DNA of 64,000 bases. Origin: Leishmania donovani (Eukaryota; Euglenozoa; Kinetoplastea; Trypanosomatida; Trypanosomatidae). Both the position numbers and the translations under genes were made by a program. This document shows positions 41,407-52,257 of the stretch, piece after piece. The stretch's first letter is position 1. Each line of letters opens with the position of its first letter. Location of the stretch: NCBI RefSeq assembly GCF_000227135.1, contig NC_018251.1, forward strand, positions 223,989-287,988, read 5' to 3'. A model generated the notes under the pieces. The model ran no database searches. It had not been told where the DNA came from and saw nothing but the letters and a program-made list of their open reading frames with translations.

Positions 41407-42966
41407 ATGGTCTTGGCAGAGCTGGGTCAGAAAATCGGGCAGGCGATCCATCGCATGTCCGCCAAGTCGATGCTGGGTGAGGATGACGTGAAGGAGCTGA
41501 TGAACGAGATCGCGCGTGCGCTGCTGCAAGCAGACGTGAACGTCACCATTGTGAAAAAGCTTCAGGTGAGCATCAAGACGGAGCTGGCGCTAGCGGAGGA
41601 GGGCGCTGGGCTGAACAAGCGCAAGATCCTTCAGAACGCTGTCTTCAACGGCCTCAAGCGCATCCTCGACCCCGGGGTGAAGCCGTTCATACCGGTGAAG
41701 GGGAAGCAAAATGTTGTGATGTTTGTGGGCCTGCAAGGGTCCGGCAAGACGACATCGTGCACGAAGTACGCCGTCTACTTTCAGCGCAAGGGTTTCAAAA
41801 CGGCGCTGGTGTGCGCCGACACGTTCCGCGCTGGCGCGTACGATCAGCTGCGTCAGAACGCGACCAAGGCCAAGGTACGCTTTTACGGGTCACTGACGGA
41901 GGCAGACCCGGTAGCGATCGCCAAGGAAGGTGTGGCAGAACTCAAGAAGGAGAAGTACGACCTCATCATCGTAGACACAAGTGGACGCCATAAGCAGGAG
42001 TCGGCGCTCTTCGAGGAGATGAAGCAGGTCGAGGAAGCCGTGAAGCCGAACGACATAGTCTTCGTCATGTCCGCGACAGACGGCCAGGCGGTAGAGGAGC
42101 AAGCACGCAACTTCAAGGAAATGGTTGCTGTCGGGTCGGTCATTGTCACGAAGCTAGACTGCCAGACCAAGGGCGGCGGTGCGCTCTCCGCCGTGGCGGC
42201 GACGCGCAGCCCCATCGTCTTCATCGGCACCGGCGAGCACTTCGAGGACTTCGACCTCTTTAATCCGGAGCGGTTTGTGCAGAAGATGTTGGGCATGGGC
42301 GACATAGGCGGGCTGATGGACACGATGCGCGACGCCAACATCGACGGCAACGAGGAGGTCTACAAGCGCCTGCAGGACGGCCTGTTCACAATGCGTGACA
42401 TGTACGAGCATCTGCAGAACGTGCTCAAGATGGGCTCCGTTGGTAAAATCATGGAAATGCTGCCCGGGATGTCGGGCCACGCCGCTACGGCGGGTCAGCA
42501 GGGCGACATTGCGCTGAAGGGGTTTATCCACATGCTAGACAGCATGACGGTCGCCGAGCTGGATGAAGCCAAGGTGAAGAAGATGATGACACCATCCCGC
42601 ATGCACCGCATCGCGCGCGGCAGCGGCCACTCTGTCGTCGAGGTGCAGAACCTGATTATTAGCTACACGAAGTTTGAGGAGATCGTGAAGAAGATGGGCA
42701 AGATAAACTTCAAGGCCATGATGCAGGACTCCTCCGGCCCCGCCGCGGGGCACATGGGGCAACAGCAGATGGGTCAGCTGGCGAAGCTGCTCAACCCGAA
42801 CATGCTACGGCAGATCGGCGGCGTGGGTGGACTGCAGGGGATGATGAAGCAGCTTCAGCAGAGCATGGGTGGTGGTGCGGGCGGCGCAGGCGGGATGCCA
42901 GATATGTCTGCCATGGCAAACATGATGCAGATGATGCAGCAGCATCAGAAACCGCCGCGGCGGTGA
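41407..42966 (+). CDS. SRP54: signal recognition particle 54 kDa protein
   Basis: GTPase of the signal recognition particle, binding signal sequences as they leave the ribosome and docking with the SRP receptor at the ER (519 residues). The N domain is helical (1-90). The G domain shows GLQGSGKTT at 108-116, the insertion-box motif DTFRAGAYDQL, DTSGRHKQE and TKLDCQTKGGGALS, followed by FIGTGEHFEDF. The M domain from about 300 is Met-rich, including GGLMDTM and a C-terminal run of Met, Gly and Gln that forms the hydrophobic groove and binds SRP RNA. All key residues appear intact. ATG 41407 is the first methionine after AG 41400-41401 and gives the usual MVLAELGQKI start. Confidence 0.97.
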   Translation: MVLAELGQKIGQAIHRMSAKSMLGEDDVKELMNEIARALLQADVNVTIVKKLQVSIKTELALAEEGAGLNKRKILQNAVFNGLKRILDPGVKPFIPVKGKQNVVMFVGLQGSGKTTSCTKYAVYFQRKGFKTALVCADTFRAGAYDQLRQNATKAKVRFYGSLTEADPVAIAKEGVAELKKEKYDLIIVDTSGRHKQESALFEEMKQVEEAVKPNDIVFVMSATDGQAVEEQARNFKEMVAVGSVIVTKLDCQTKGGGALSAVAATRSPIVFIGTGEHFEDFDLFNPERFVQKMLGMGDIGGLMDTMRDANIDGNEEVYKRLQDGLFTMRDMYEHLQNVLKMGSVGKIMEMLPGMSGHAATAGQQGDIALKGFIHMLDSMTVAELDEAKVKKMMTPSRMHRIARGSGHSVVEVQNLIISYTKFEEIVKKMGKINFKAMMQDSSGPAAGHMGQQQMGQLAKLLNPNMLRQIGGVGGLQGMMKQLQQSMGGGAGGAGGMPDMSAMANMMQMMQQHQKPPRR

Positions 42967-44572
42967 AGGATGGCGGGTGAGAAAGCGAATGGCACGACAA
43001 GACGTCGTGCAGTTGTGCGCTGTTGAGCTGCGTGCTTGGCCGGTACCGTGATGTGTGGCTTTTGCGGAGGCCGTGGCGCCGTCTCTGTTTCGGCCTTCTT
43101 TTGGTTGAATGGTAGTGCGAACTCTTTTATTCTCCCACTGCTGCTGCTTCCTTTCGCTGTGGCGCACGCCTGCGACGACGGGGCGCCGCTGTCTTCCGCG
43201 TTGTGTGTGTGTGTGTGTGTGTACGTGTATTGTATGCGTGTTTGATTGTTGCTGTGTAAGTGTTTTCTGTCGCTGTTGAAGAAGGCTTTGCGAAGCCCTC
43301 GCTACGGTGCGTGCGTCATGGTGCTGTGATAGGCAGCACCACTGCGCCCCTTCTAGGACTAATCTCCTACTGGAGGCTCTAACGACGGCAACAAAGGCAT
43401 AACGTACACAGCAGCCGAGGGCTATCGATGTGTTGGGCGGTTTTGAATAGCCCTTCCGTACTTGCGCAGGCGGCCATTTCCTGCACCTCCTTTTCGTGTG
43501 GCGTGTCGCTTTCTACCGCGGGTGTCTGCGACGGTGGTAGTGCTGTTGATGAGGCTTTCACTCTCGGCTCCTCGGCGTCTCTACCACTCTCTCCCTTGTA
43601 TGCAACGGCGGGCGGGGGTAAGGAGGGGGCCGAAACTGCAGCATCTCGCCCACATGAGCACGCGTGTGTCTATTAAGAATCCGTGATGTAAGAGGCGTGC
43701 TACCAATAGTGTGCAGAGTTGTGGCTGTTGCTGGTGTGATGAGTACTTTAGTGGCACAGGGCTACACACGATCTTGCTTCTGTTTCTCTCTTGCCATGCA
43801 TGGATGCCTCCGAGTTGGCATCGCCTCCACCAGAACCGCACACACACACACACACCTTCCTCACTGGGCACGCGCACACGTATTATCCACCACACGTTCG
43901 CCTCAGCACACGGCAAACAGACGACGAGAAGAAGGCCGTCGGTGCTCTGCACTGCCTGTCCACTCCGGCTCTCCTGCAGCAACTTCCGTCTTCAGTGCCT
44001 CAGCCATTCTCTTCATCTTGGACGCTCTTACTCTTGCATCTCTCTCGGCTTCTGTTCGCCAGCCATCCCAAACCTGCACCGTCTTTGTACACGCCATAGA
44101 CAAGAATAGACACACACACACACACACATACATAGATCTCTCGTTACATTTCGCCTCTCCCTACTTCCCTGCCTTCCTGCCTGTCTGCCTCTGTGTCGAT
44201 GTGTGGTGGTGGTGGTGGCCATTCATGGGTATTCCGTCCTCCTCCTCTCCGTTCTTGTTCGCTTCACGGATAAGATACATGCGGACAGGGAGAGAAAGGC
44301 GCGCGCACACACACACACGCACCTTCTTCGCTTCCTCTTTCGCTGCTCGTCTCTTTTCTTTTTCCCGCCGGCCACGAGTGAAGCCGCAGAGTCGTTGCTG
44401 CCGCTCGAGGCAACACCAACACAACAGCAACGAGGGTTACATGCACACAGATACATTACGTTGCATGCAGAAACGGAGCCGCTTTATCAGACTGAGTTAC
44501 TACTGGGCACATCCGACGCGTTGCGCGCTCTCTATTCCTCTGTCTCTCTCGAACTCGTGAGTGAAGTTCATC
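42967..44572. other. intergenic spacer
   Basis: It holds (TG)n at about 43202-43222, a hairpin with 8 bp arms (43319-43326 and 43334-43341), and (CA)n tracts at about 43838-43854 and 44110-44127. A translation open from 43664 for 298 codons is repeat-derived and not accepted. Confidence 0.55.
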
Positions 44573-47500
44573 ATGGACGGTGAAAGTGGAAAGTCTAGAG
44601 TGCACGGGTCACGCGCAATGCCCAACACACAGCAGGCGCGGACGCCTACAAGGAACGTACGTGGGGATGCACCGGTGCGCCATTGGTTGCTGGTCGGCCA
44701 CCGCAACGTCTTTGCGGACAACGCCTTGCCACCATCGCGCGCCCAGGCAGCACAGCCCAAGTCACCGAGCAGCAGCGTCAGCAAGAGCAAGAAGAAGCAG
44801 TGCGGGCGGTCGGTCAAGAAGGCTACCGTCGAGTCAGCAGCACCGTTCGCCTCGAGCCGCGTTTTCAGTGCTGGCCGATACAAGGACGCGAATGAGGGGG
44901 AGGGCAACGTCTCCGACATAGGCACCGCCTACCTCATATCCACCCCGGGGCGACCGTCGCAGAGTCCTGACGAGGATGGGAGATCTGCACCGTGTGCACC
45001 AGCGGTCGTGGCGGCGCTCCAGAAGACGGAGGCATGCACGCCCACTCGGAAGGAGCCTCGAGGGCAACAGCACTCCGCAGAGTCGTCTGTAGTACGGCCC
45101 ACTTCGCCTCTGGAGCACGCTGAGGATGGCGTCTGCGCAGTGCAGACGCGCGACTCGTCGCACGTGCCAGCACCAGAGCGAGCCGCGTTACTGTCGGGTT
45201 CCTTACTTCTCTCTTCAGCTCCATCAGATGAGCACGCCGGTGATATGGCTCCGAGCGTCGGTGTGATACGTTATGCCACAACGACTCCTGCAGCTTCTGC
45301 AAAGAACGCCTTTGGGCAACAGCCGGGCGCCGGCACCGCTGTGAACATAAACGATGCCGGCACCGCCTGTTCTCTCGCATGCGTTCCCGAAACACCACAC
45401 CTGCCAATGCAGGTGCGCTTCTTCCGCTCCTCGAAGCCGCGGTGGCAGGGCGCGAGGACGCCCAACGAGACAGTCATTGAAGCCGGCAACGATGGGAACG
45501 GCACTGACACACATGGGGAACGAAAGAACTTCATTCAGTCGCATGCGCGGGACCGGGTACCCCACGAAGAGACGGGGTCATGTGTCACCCCACCGCGCAC
45601 ACTGCACGCCGTGAGTACGATCGCCACGCTCCAAGAAAAGGGCGAGGAGGGCAGCGGCTTTGGTGGCAAGGATGGCGCCGTCGCCGACGCATGTGGGTGT
45701 CTCAATGCGCCAACGACGGCGGTGGTGGTCCGCGAGCAAGGTCAGGTGAACGCATCGCTCGAGCACTCGCCACCGCCTGCGGTGCTGCCCGTTCTCCCTC
45801 GAGCAAGCGCTGTCCTCAACGCGACGGAGGAGCTCTCTAATGCGGCAGCGACAACATCGTTTAGGAGCAGCGGCGGCAGCCCCATCCCACCACCGATCCC
45901 GCCGTATCCGAATAACCGTAAGGAGAGCACTGCGAACGCAACGCCATTGCGCCACTCGGATACAGCCGACCCAGCTCTCTGGCAGAGAGGGGGACCCGGT
46001 GATGGTGATGAAGGTTGTATGTGCGTCGCGGGGCCTCACACGCCGGACGTGGTGCGAGAAGCACTACCGCGTCGGCTGCAGAGCGCCTCTCCGTCGTTGC
46101 AGGAGAGCGTCAACGCCATCAGTAGCTTCTTCTCCCCAGCCGGCCGGCCTGACTCTCGCAAGCGCGTATCGCCGTCGAGTGGGCGGGGCCCCAGTAGCAG
46201 CTACGGCTTCTCGGATGGCGGCAGCACACTGGAGAGCCATCAAACCCGCCGCTTGACGCCCTACTGCGACACTGATGAAGAGGATAACAGCCGTGGCATC
46301 TCTGCCTCACGGAATATGACAAGGCCGCTCGAAGAGAGTACGCAGGAGGCAGAGCAGCTGCACCACCGTCTGCCCGCCGAGGATGTCGTGGCTGCCGCAG
46401 GGCCTCCAGGCGCGTGCTTGAGCAGCACCGACTCTGCTGTGAAGCCGAGTGCGACTCTGCTGCGGTGCAACGATGACCTTGCAACGCTCTCATCGCATGT
46501 GCAGGCGGAAGAGCCGGTTTGCCCACGGGAAGTCGGCTGGCGCTCGACTCTGCAGCTCAGCCATGCCCTGCTGGCGGAGTACCAGCGCAGCGTCTTGACT
46601 GCCTTCATGACGGCCTGCAAGGAGGCGTGGCTGCCGTCGATGGCGGTGTGTAGACTGGGTTATGTGTGCACACACGCTTACGCATCGCCACGGGTGGCGG
46701 AGCAAGCACCAGCGACGGGCATCACCGTGCCGGAGGTCCACCTCCTCTTTCAACTCTACTGCACCAGCCCATCAGAGAGTGCTGCCGATCGACTCGTTGA
46801 ATGCTTCTTTGCCACGCAGCTGGTGTGCTACGTGAACTGGGTGCACCATCTCCAGTTTGAGTATCTGTACGTGCGCATGGTGGCACTGCGGGCCGTGTCC
46901 ATGATGGAGCTGCACGAGCGCCGGCTCATCTGCATGCGGCGCGACTTGGCCATCCGGGACGCCATTGAGCTGTTCATGCTGCTCGCCCCTCGCCCGCGTG
47001 CCCCGATGGTGTCTACGGGACGCCGTGTCTTCTCGGCGTTCCGCATGGCCTTGCACGCGCTCAGCGGTGGTGGTGGCGGCAGCAACGCAGGTGCCGCCGC
47101 GGCCTCGGCAAAGCGCAGAGGGAGTTGCAGCGCGCGCACGCAGCACAAGCCATCATCTCCGGCGACCCCGTGCTGTGCCACTGGCTGCCAACTCACAGCA
47201 GACGAGGAACGGCGACAGCATCGTCCGCCGCGTGTCGAGCCGCTCTTCGCCTCGGAAGCCTGGAACGCGGCTCGTGCCACGTGCGACATCAGCGCAGTAA
47301 CGTCTCCCACGAACCACGGGGCAGGTGACAGCCACGTGGATGCGCAGAATGTGGTGCGCAAGGTCGCAAGCGCCACGAACCCGCCACCGGAGATGCCCGA
47401 GTGCCATCGTTGGGCGCCGCATCTGCTGTGCAAAACGTACTCGAACGACTGCGGGCCGGTGGCGGAGAGAAGTAGCAGCGGTGGCGTCTCTTCGGTGTTG

Positions 47501-47857
47501 CCTGTCTTGTGGCTGCCAAGGCTGATAAGAAGCACGCCGCGTACCGCGTCCGTGGCCCACAAGACACGTAAGGAGACGGGCATGGTGGCTGCTAAGACGG
47601 ACTGCAGCGAAGTGGAGGGACAGGGTAAGGATGGCTTCTCCCGTCGCAGCGCCAGCAGCGTACTATCCTCAAGGTCACCGAATCACCGCGAGCTTGGCAG
47701 GCGGAGCAGTAGGGACGCCGCGCTGCCGCATGGCGGCCTACGCGCAAGGGAGACGGTGCAGCCAAAGAAGCGCAGCCGCACACCACCGCCGCTGCCAACG
47801 GACGCCGACTTTTTGAACTTACGCGACGCAGAAGTTCTGAAACGCTTCATAAAGTAG
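44573..47857 (+). CDS. large protein of unknown function with one predicted folded region
   Basis: 1094 residues; no family recognised. Residues 1-645 are rich in Ser, Pro, Ala, Thr and Gly without visible domains, though short basic clusters (KSKKKQC near 75) occur. About 650-825 looks folded and helical, with a run of hydrophobic segments such as LLFQLYC, LVCYVNWVHHLQFEYLYVRM and DAIELFMLL, and it should be the part to compare with other genomes. A second low-complexity stretch follows. The final 40 residues (PKKRSRTPPPLP, then DADFLNLRDAEVLKRF) combine a basic cluster with a short predicted helix, so nuclear location is possible. The first ATG in frame is 44573; 44561 is GTG. That it is a gene rests on its length and G/C-ending codons. 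Confidence 0.75.
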   Translation: MDGESGKSRVHGSRAMPNTQQARTPTRNVRGDAPVRHWLLVGHRNVFADNALPPSRAQAAQPKSPSSSVSKSKKKQCGRSVKKATVESAAPFASSRVFSAGRYKDANEGEGNVSDIGTAYLISTPGRPSQSPDEDGRSAPCAPAVVAALQKTEACTPTRKEPRGQQHSAESSVVRPTSPLEHAEDGVCAVQTRDSSHVPAPERAALLSGSLLLSSAPSDEHAGDMAPSVGVIRYATTTPAASAKNAFGQQPGAGTAVNINDAGTACSLACVPETPHLPMQVRFFRSSKPRWQGARTPNETVIEAGNDGNGTDTHGERKNFIQSHARDRVPHEETGSCVTPPRTLHAVSTIATLQEKGEEGSGFGGKDGAVADACGCLNAPTTAVVVREQGQVNASLEHSPPPAVLPVLPRASAVLNATEELSNAAATTSFRSSGGSPIPPPIPPYPNNRKESTANATPLRHSDTADPALWQRGGPGDGDEGCMCVAGPHTPDVVREALPRRLQSASPSLQESVNAISSFFSPAGRPDSRKRVSPSSGRGPSSSYGFSDGGSTLESHQTRRLTPYCDTDEEDNSRGISASRNMTRPLEESTQEAEQLHHRLPAEDVVAAAGPPGACLSSTDSAVKPSATLLRCNDDLATLSSHVQAEEPVCPREVGWRSTLQLSHALLAEYQRSVLTAFMTACKEAWLPSMAVCRLGYVCTHAYASPRVAEQAPATGITVPEVHLLFQLYCTSPSESAADRLVECFFATQLVCYVNWVHHLQFEYLYVRMVALRAVSMMELHERRLICMRRDLAIRDAIELFMLLAPRPRAPMVSTGRRVFSAFRMALHALSGGGGGSNAGAAAASAKRRGSCSARTQHKPSSPATPCCATGCQLTADEERRQHRPPRVEPLFASEAWNAARATCDISAVTSPTNHGAGDSHVDAQNVVRKVASATNPPPEMPECHRWAPHLLCKTYSNDCGPVAERSSSGGVSSVLPVLWLPRLIRSTPRTASVAHKTRKETGMVAAKTDCSEVEGQGKDGFSRRSASSVLSSRSPNHRELGRRSSRDAALPHGGLRARETVQPKKRSRTPPPLPTDADFLNLRDAEVLKRFIK

Positions 47858-49055
47858 CAGCGTGCGTAGATGTTAGAGAGGCCCTCCGCACAGCGCACGT
47901 GCCTCAGTGCATGCGTGTGTGGATGGATGAATGTCTTGCACCCATCCTCTGGACGTGCAAGGGAGGAACGCGGTGCAAAGCCACAATACATCAGAGCCCC
48001 ACCACCACCCAGCCCACCCTCTTCCTTCGTTTCTATTGGTTTCGTGTGTGGTGTTCTTCAGTGTGTGTTTGCATCCCGGTAAGGCTGCGGGGAACGCACG
48101 CGTATTCCACCGTGGGAGGGCGGGCAAGCGTGACGAGAGCCGTACTGTAGAGGTGGACGAGGGGAGCAATGTAAAGGATGGAAGCTGCGCGAGCAGGGGA
48201 CGGTCGAGCGGCTCTCCGTCTGCCGCCACTGCACCAACCCTACAAGACCGCTCATACCCCTCTTCCCAAACCCACAGCGGGTGCTTCAATCACTGCTAAC
48301 GCCCTCGTATGTGTTTTCTGTTTATGTTTTACGGTCTTTGATGTCGAGCGCACCCACTCCTCGCCCCGGTCCTCTGCCTCCCCTCACCCCACCCCACCCT
48401 CCGGTTTGGCACCCTCTGTCGTCCGGCTCGCTATCATATTCGAGGAGGAGAACCGAGGAAGATAGTCTCAGGGATGTGGGAGGGCCGCGCTGTCCCCGAC
48501 CAGGCTCACGAAGGCGAAGACCCGTCGCCATGGCACATAGGCGTATATATATATATATGTGTGTGTATAAATATGTATAAATATGCAAGGGCATGGCACT
48601 TAATACGCGTATGCCGGAGTGTAGTGGTGGGGAGGGAAGGAGGGGTGGTGCCGTGGCGCTCCTCTTTCTCTGTGTCGATGGACTAACACAGAAGCTCAGA
48701 AAGACACTCGGCGGACGTTCGATGTAAGCGTGCGTGCGTGTGTGCGTGCATGTGTATGTGTACCATGCCCTCCTATGCCTAATGCCCTCCTCACCAGCGA
48801 GGAACGTCAAACGGTTGTATGTGTCGGCCAGTCGCATCCTCTGCGACGGGGAGGGTGTGCGCCCATGTCCATTCTCCACCCCTCTTTTTCTCTCCTACAT
48901 GTCACAGGTCTAAGCGAGCTTAGCAAACCTGCAGTGGCGGGTAGCGAGTGCTTCGACACAGTTTCTATCGCACTGCCTTTCCTAGTGGCAGCGCAAGAGA
49001 ACCCCCACGCGTCTACCTTGTGTGTCCTTTCTATGCCCCCCCCTCTGTCCCGGTC
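47858..49055. other. intergenic spacer
   Basis: It contains (TA)n then (TG)n at about 48543-48566 and CT-rich sequence. A pyrimidine tract at about 48876-48898 with AG at 48906-48907 is the likely acceptor for the next gene. No gene seen. Confidence 0.55.
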
Positions 49056-50033
49056 ATGTCCATCGACGCCGGCCTCTGCGACCGTTATGTGGTTTTCCTC
49101 GATATTGACGGCGTTCTCCTGCCGGTCCCGAAGTTCACCTTCGGCGGTGGCGACCTTAGCGGCAGGTGTGCGCAGACCCTCAAGCGGCTGATCGCCGCCC
49201 TCGGGGGACGCGACAAGGTGACGCTTGTGCTGTCCTCAACCTGGCGCAACCACCCTGCCATGGTGGACCGGCTGAACACGTTCATGCAGAAAGAGGCCGG
49301 CGACGGCATCCCTGTCGTGTCGGAGAAAACGCCAAACGGGACGGTGCTGGTGAGCTCAGTGACCTACTATGCCGATGACCCGTCTGAGCAGCGCCTCGTC
49401 CGAGATCGAGTGGACGAGGTGTACCGCTGGCTGCACACGCACATCACAGATCACCCAGAGGCGATCGGCGGGCGATGGTTTGCGATTGATGACATGCAGC
49501 TAGACGTGGACGAGCGCATGCGTGGGCACTTTCTGCACACGCAGACGGACGTCGGCATAACAGAGGCGGACGTGGACACCGCGTGCGCGATGATGGCGTC
49601 CCACCCAAGCCCAGCGGACGCCTACGCCGCGGCGGTTGCCGCCCTCGCCGATCCGGCGCTGAAGGCGGAAGAGATTGAGATTCATAGAGTGCTGCAGTCT
49701 CGCCTGGAGGCACAGCTCGCCGCCACCACTGCGGAGCTCACAGAAGTGCAGGAAAAGGTGGCGGCCCTCTCTGCCGAAAAGAAGGACCTCATCAGGGAGC
49801 TGGCAGAGAAGCAGCGGTCTATGGAAGACATGCGCTACCGACTGGCCGTGTACGACTTTTCCAAGCGCTACCCCTGCCTCGCCGCCGCTGTGGAGCTGGC
49901 TGGCACCAAGTCGGGTGCCGAGAGACGCGCCATGGATGACACTATCCGCACCTTCGTAACGCTTCTCATGGACCGCAAAGAGCTGCAGAAGAAGATGCGC
50001 AGCGAGGCCAAAAAGGTGAAGCAGGCCTCATGA
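49056..50033 (+). CDS. HAD-superfamily protein (Swiss-Army-knife-type HAD) with coiled-coil tail
   Basis: 325 residues. Motif I is FLDIDGVLLP with D16 (nucleophile) and D18; motif II region VLSSTWRNHPAM has the TWR pattern seen in the HAD domains linked to RNA-repair proteins; the acidic motif near 150 reads FAIDDMQLD. Together these suggest an active phosphatase-type HAD acting on an unknown phosphorylated substrate. Residues about 205-265 (from ELTEVQEKVAAL to KQRSMEDMRYRL) form a strong coiled coil, which is unusual for this family and suggests oligomerisation or a partner. A basic C-terminus follows. The frame is open from a GTG at 48948, but the first in-frame ATG is 49056, just before the conserved domain. 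The superfamily is firm; the substrate and RNA link are inference. Confidence 0.84.
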   Translation: MSIDAGLCDRYVVFLDIDGVLLPVPKFTFGGGDLSGRCAQTLKRLIAALGGRDKVTLVLSSTWRNHPAMVDRLNTFMQKEAGDGIPVVSEKTPNGTVLVSSVTYYADDPSEQRLVRDRVDEVYRWLHTHITDHPEAIGGRWFAIDDMQLDVDERMRGHFLHTQTDVGITEADVDTACAMMASHPSPADAYAAAVAALADPALKAEEIEIHRVLQSRLEAQLAATTAELTEVQEKVAALSAEKKDLIRELAEKQRSMEDMRYRLAVYDFSKRYPCLAAAVELAGTKSGAERRAMDDTIRTFVTLLMDRKELQKKMRSEAKKVKQAS

Positions 50034-52257
50034 CAGGCAAGCGGCTGCGGTGCTGATGGGGATGGTGGTCGTTGGCATTGTACTCGAGCAAGAGAGCAGG
50101 ATGATGTGCCATGGCGCGCCTCTCAGAGCAGCCGCCACGCAGCAAGCAACGGTGTATAGAGTCTGGTCGTAGCACGGCGGATAACGCATACATACGGTGC
50201 GCGTGGATGAGCTGTACAGGCGACAAACAAGACGAAAGACGCAAGAGAGCGGGAGGGAGCTGTAAAGGCATTGGAAGACGCACACACGCGCGCACGGTGC
50301 GTCCGGTGAAGCCCTCATTCCTGCTCACCATCTTGTATGCTTGCCCATTTCCATTGCCGGCGAGGGGAGGGGGCGTGCGCTCGCTGGCTGATGCCGAGCT
50401 CCCTCATTAATACCCTCTCAATGCTGTGCACACACAGACACACAAACACGAGCGCACGCACACACTCTCGAAGGCCACACCACACAGTGAGCGAATTCGC
50501 GTGAAATCGAGCAACGGCAACACCAAGAAACACAAAGGAAAGAGTTGAAGACTTGGTGCCTCAGGTTACCTGAAGTAGCCAAATGTGTGGGCTCTGCCTC
50601 GCGTGGCTCTCTTCCACGCGTCCACTTCATCGGCCCCTCCTCCAGCCCACCCACCCCGATAAAACCGCTTATCGGCAGCTACCAGACCACTCGACGCACA
50701 AACCGACCCTCCAAAGCAAGTCGGCATGACCCGAACTCCGGGGCCTTCGCCCCACCTCCACGCCGCTCTGCTCACTGGTCCTCCCGCCCAAGGCGTCTCC
50801 CCACCCGACGTTCGACAGTCTATGATGTTTCGCGGCGCTGTCGAAGATGGCGGCCTCCTTCCCGCCGCCACCATCTCCGCTCCCTCTGCGACAACGGCAG
50901 CGCTTGTGTGTTTCGCATCGTCGAGCAGCGTCCTATTCGCGGAGCTGCTCAGCCACGGCGCCTGCTTGTGTGTGTGCGTGCGTGTGCACAAACAACCGCG
51001 GGTCGCTCTCTTTACCTTCTACGCTTCTGCATCCTCTCTCACCTGTCACTTATTTGTACATTGAGGGCATCAGTATGGTGCGCGGCGGCACGCGACCGCG
51101 CGCGCATGCCTCGCCGACTGCCCTTCTTTCTGTCTTTCTCTCTCTTACAGCGGCGTTGTGTGCGCCGAGAAAGCAGGAAGGGGGCCCTCGTCACACCTCT
51201 CCGCGACCATCGGCGTGTCAGTGATTCGCTGAGTCTCAAGCATTCCTCAGCTTTTCCTTTGCTCCCCAGAAGCACGCCCGAACCGCGCGAGCGCGAATCC
51301 CACAAGTGCGCGCACGCCGTCTATGCGGGCTGGACCTCTACAGTTTCTCTCTCACGCCGCACCGCGCCCTACCGCGTGCCTCTGCCTCATCTCGGGCCTC
51401 TACATACATGAATTCATTACGCATAGATACTCTGCAAATCAACGTCACCAGAAGCGGGGCGGTGGTGCACGCCTCACACAGAGGCACGTATCTTTTAGAG
51501 TTCGCACATAGATGCAACTGCACACAGCGTGGCAATACCAACCACGGCACACAGCTGGCAGACGGGCATCAGACATCCATCAACCCCGTCTCCCCCTGTG
51601 GCTGAGTGCTCCAGTACTCGGTCACACACACACACACATAGGGGCAGTTGCACATTTCCAAGTAAAGGGGGGGTGGGGCATCAACACACTCACACTACCC
51701 GCAGATCCGCATACACCTCCACATAGCATGGCATACATGCCTAAAACCGCTGCTCCTGTGCTTCTCATTCCTTCCTTCCTGCCGTCCCCACCGGCCGACG
51801 AACCGCCCTTCCTGCCTCTTTCTCTCCCCTTGCTTCTTGGGCCTTCCTCCACATCGTGTGCCTCTGTGCGCGTGCATACACACATACATACACGTTCTCT
51901 CTGCTTGCCTTGTCAGTATCACAGCGTCACACTACCCCTTTCCGTGGTTCAACTCCCTCCCCTCTCCCCCGGTTGTTCCGCCAAATCTGTCGTTGTCGTC
52001 GTTTACACCTTCACCCTCTCCTCCCTTTCCTTGTCGCCCTCGTCCTCTCCTGCTCTCCCCGTGCGGACAGTCCTGGCGAGCGCTGCATCATCACCCCTGC
52101 CCGCTTCACAGACACACACGCCGACACACCGCGAGTGTGGCAGAACAAAGGACAGAGTTGCCCCACCACCACAATCCCTTCTACCTTTCCATCTACATCT
52201 TCTCGCCTTCTTTTGGGAAGGGGGTGTTCGTGTCGCTGAGCGAAATTCAACGCGGCG
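50034..52257. other. intergenic spacer, no supported gene
   Basis: It contains (CA)n near 50425-50465 and 51624-51639, and a pyrimidine-rich region before RAD54. Frames of 112 codons (50726-51064) and 288 codons (50545-51411) exist, but they overlap each other and an antisense frame, are rich in Ser, Arg, Pro and Cys, and have no motif, so I leave them out. Confidence 0.55.
52219..52220 (+). promoter_or_regulatory. putative spliced-leader acceptor AG for RAD54
   Basis: A pyrimidine-rich run at about 52176-52214 ends in GGGAAG, 37 bases before ATG 52258. Inferred from sequence only. Confidence 0.4.

Noticed and set aside
43664..44560. 298-codon frame before the 1094-residue gene
   Set aside because: Cys/His/Ser/Arg-rich, repeat-derived and overlapping several other frames; no motif.
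50545..51411. 288-codon + frame between the HAD and RAD54 genes, and a 112-codon frame inside it
   Set aside because: Ser/Arg/Pro/Cys-rich translation, competing frames on both strands, no domain and no codon-end bias like the neighbours.
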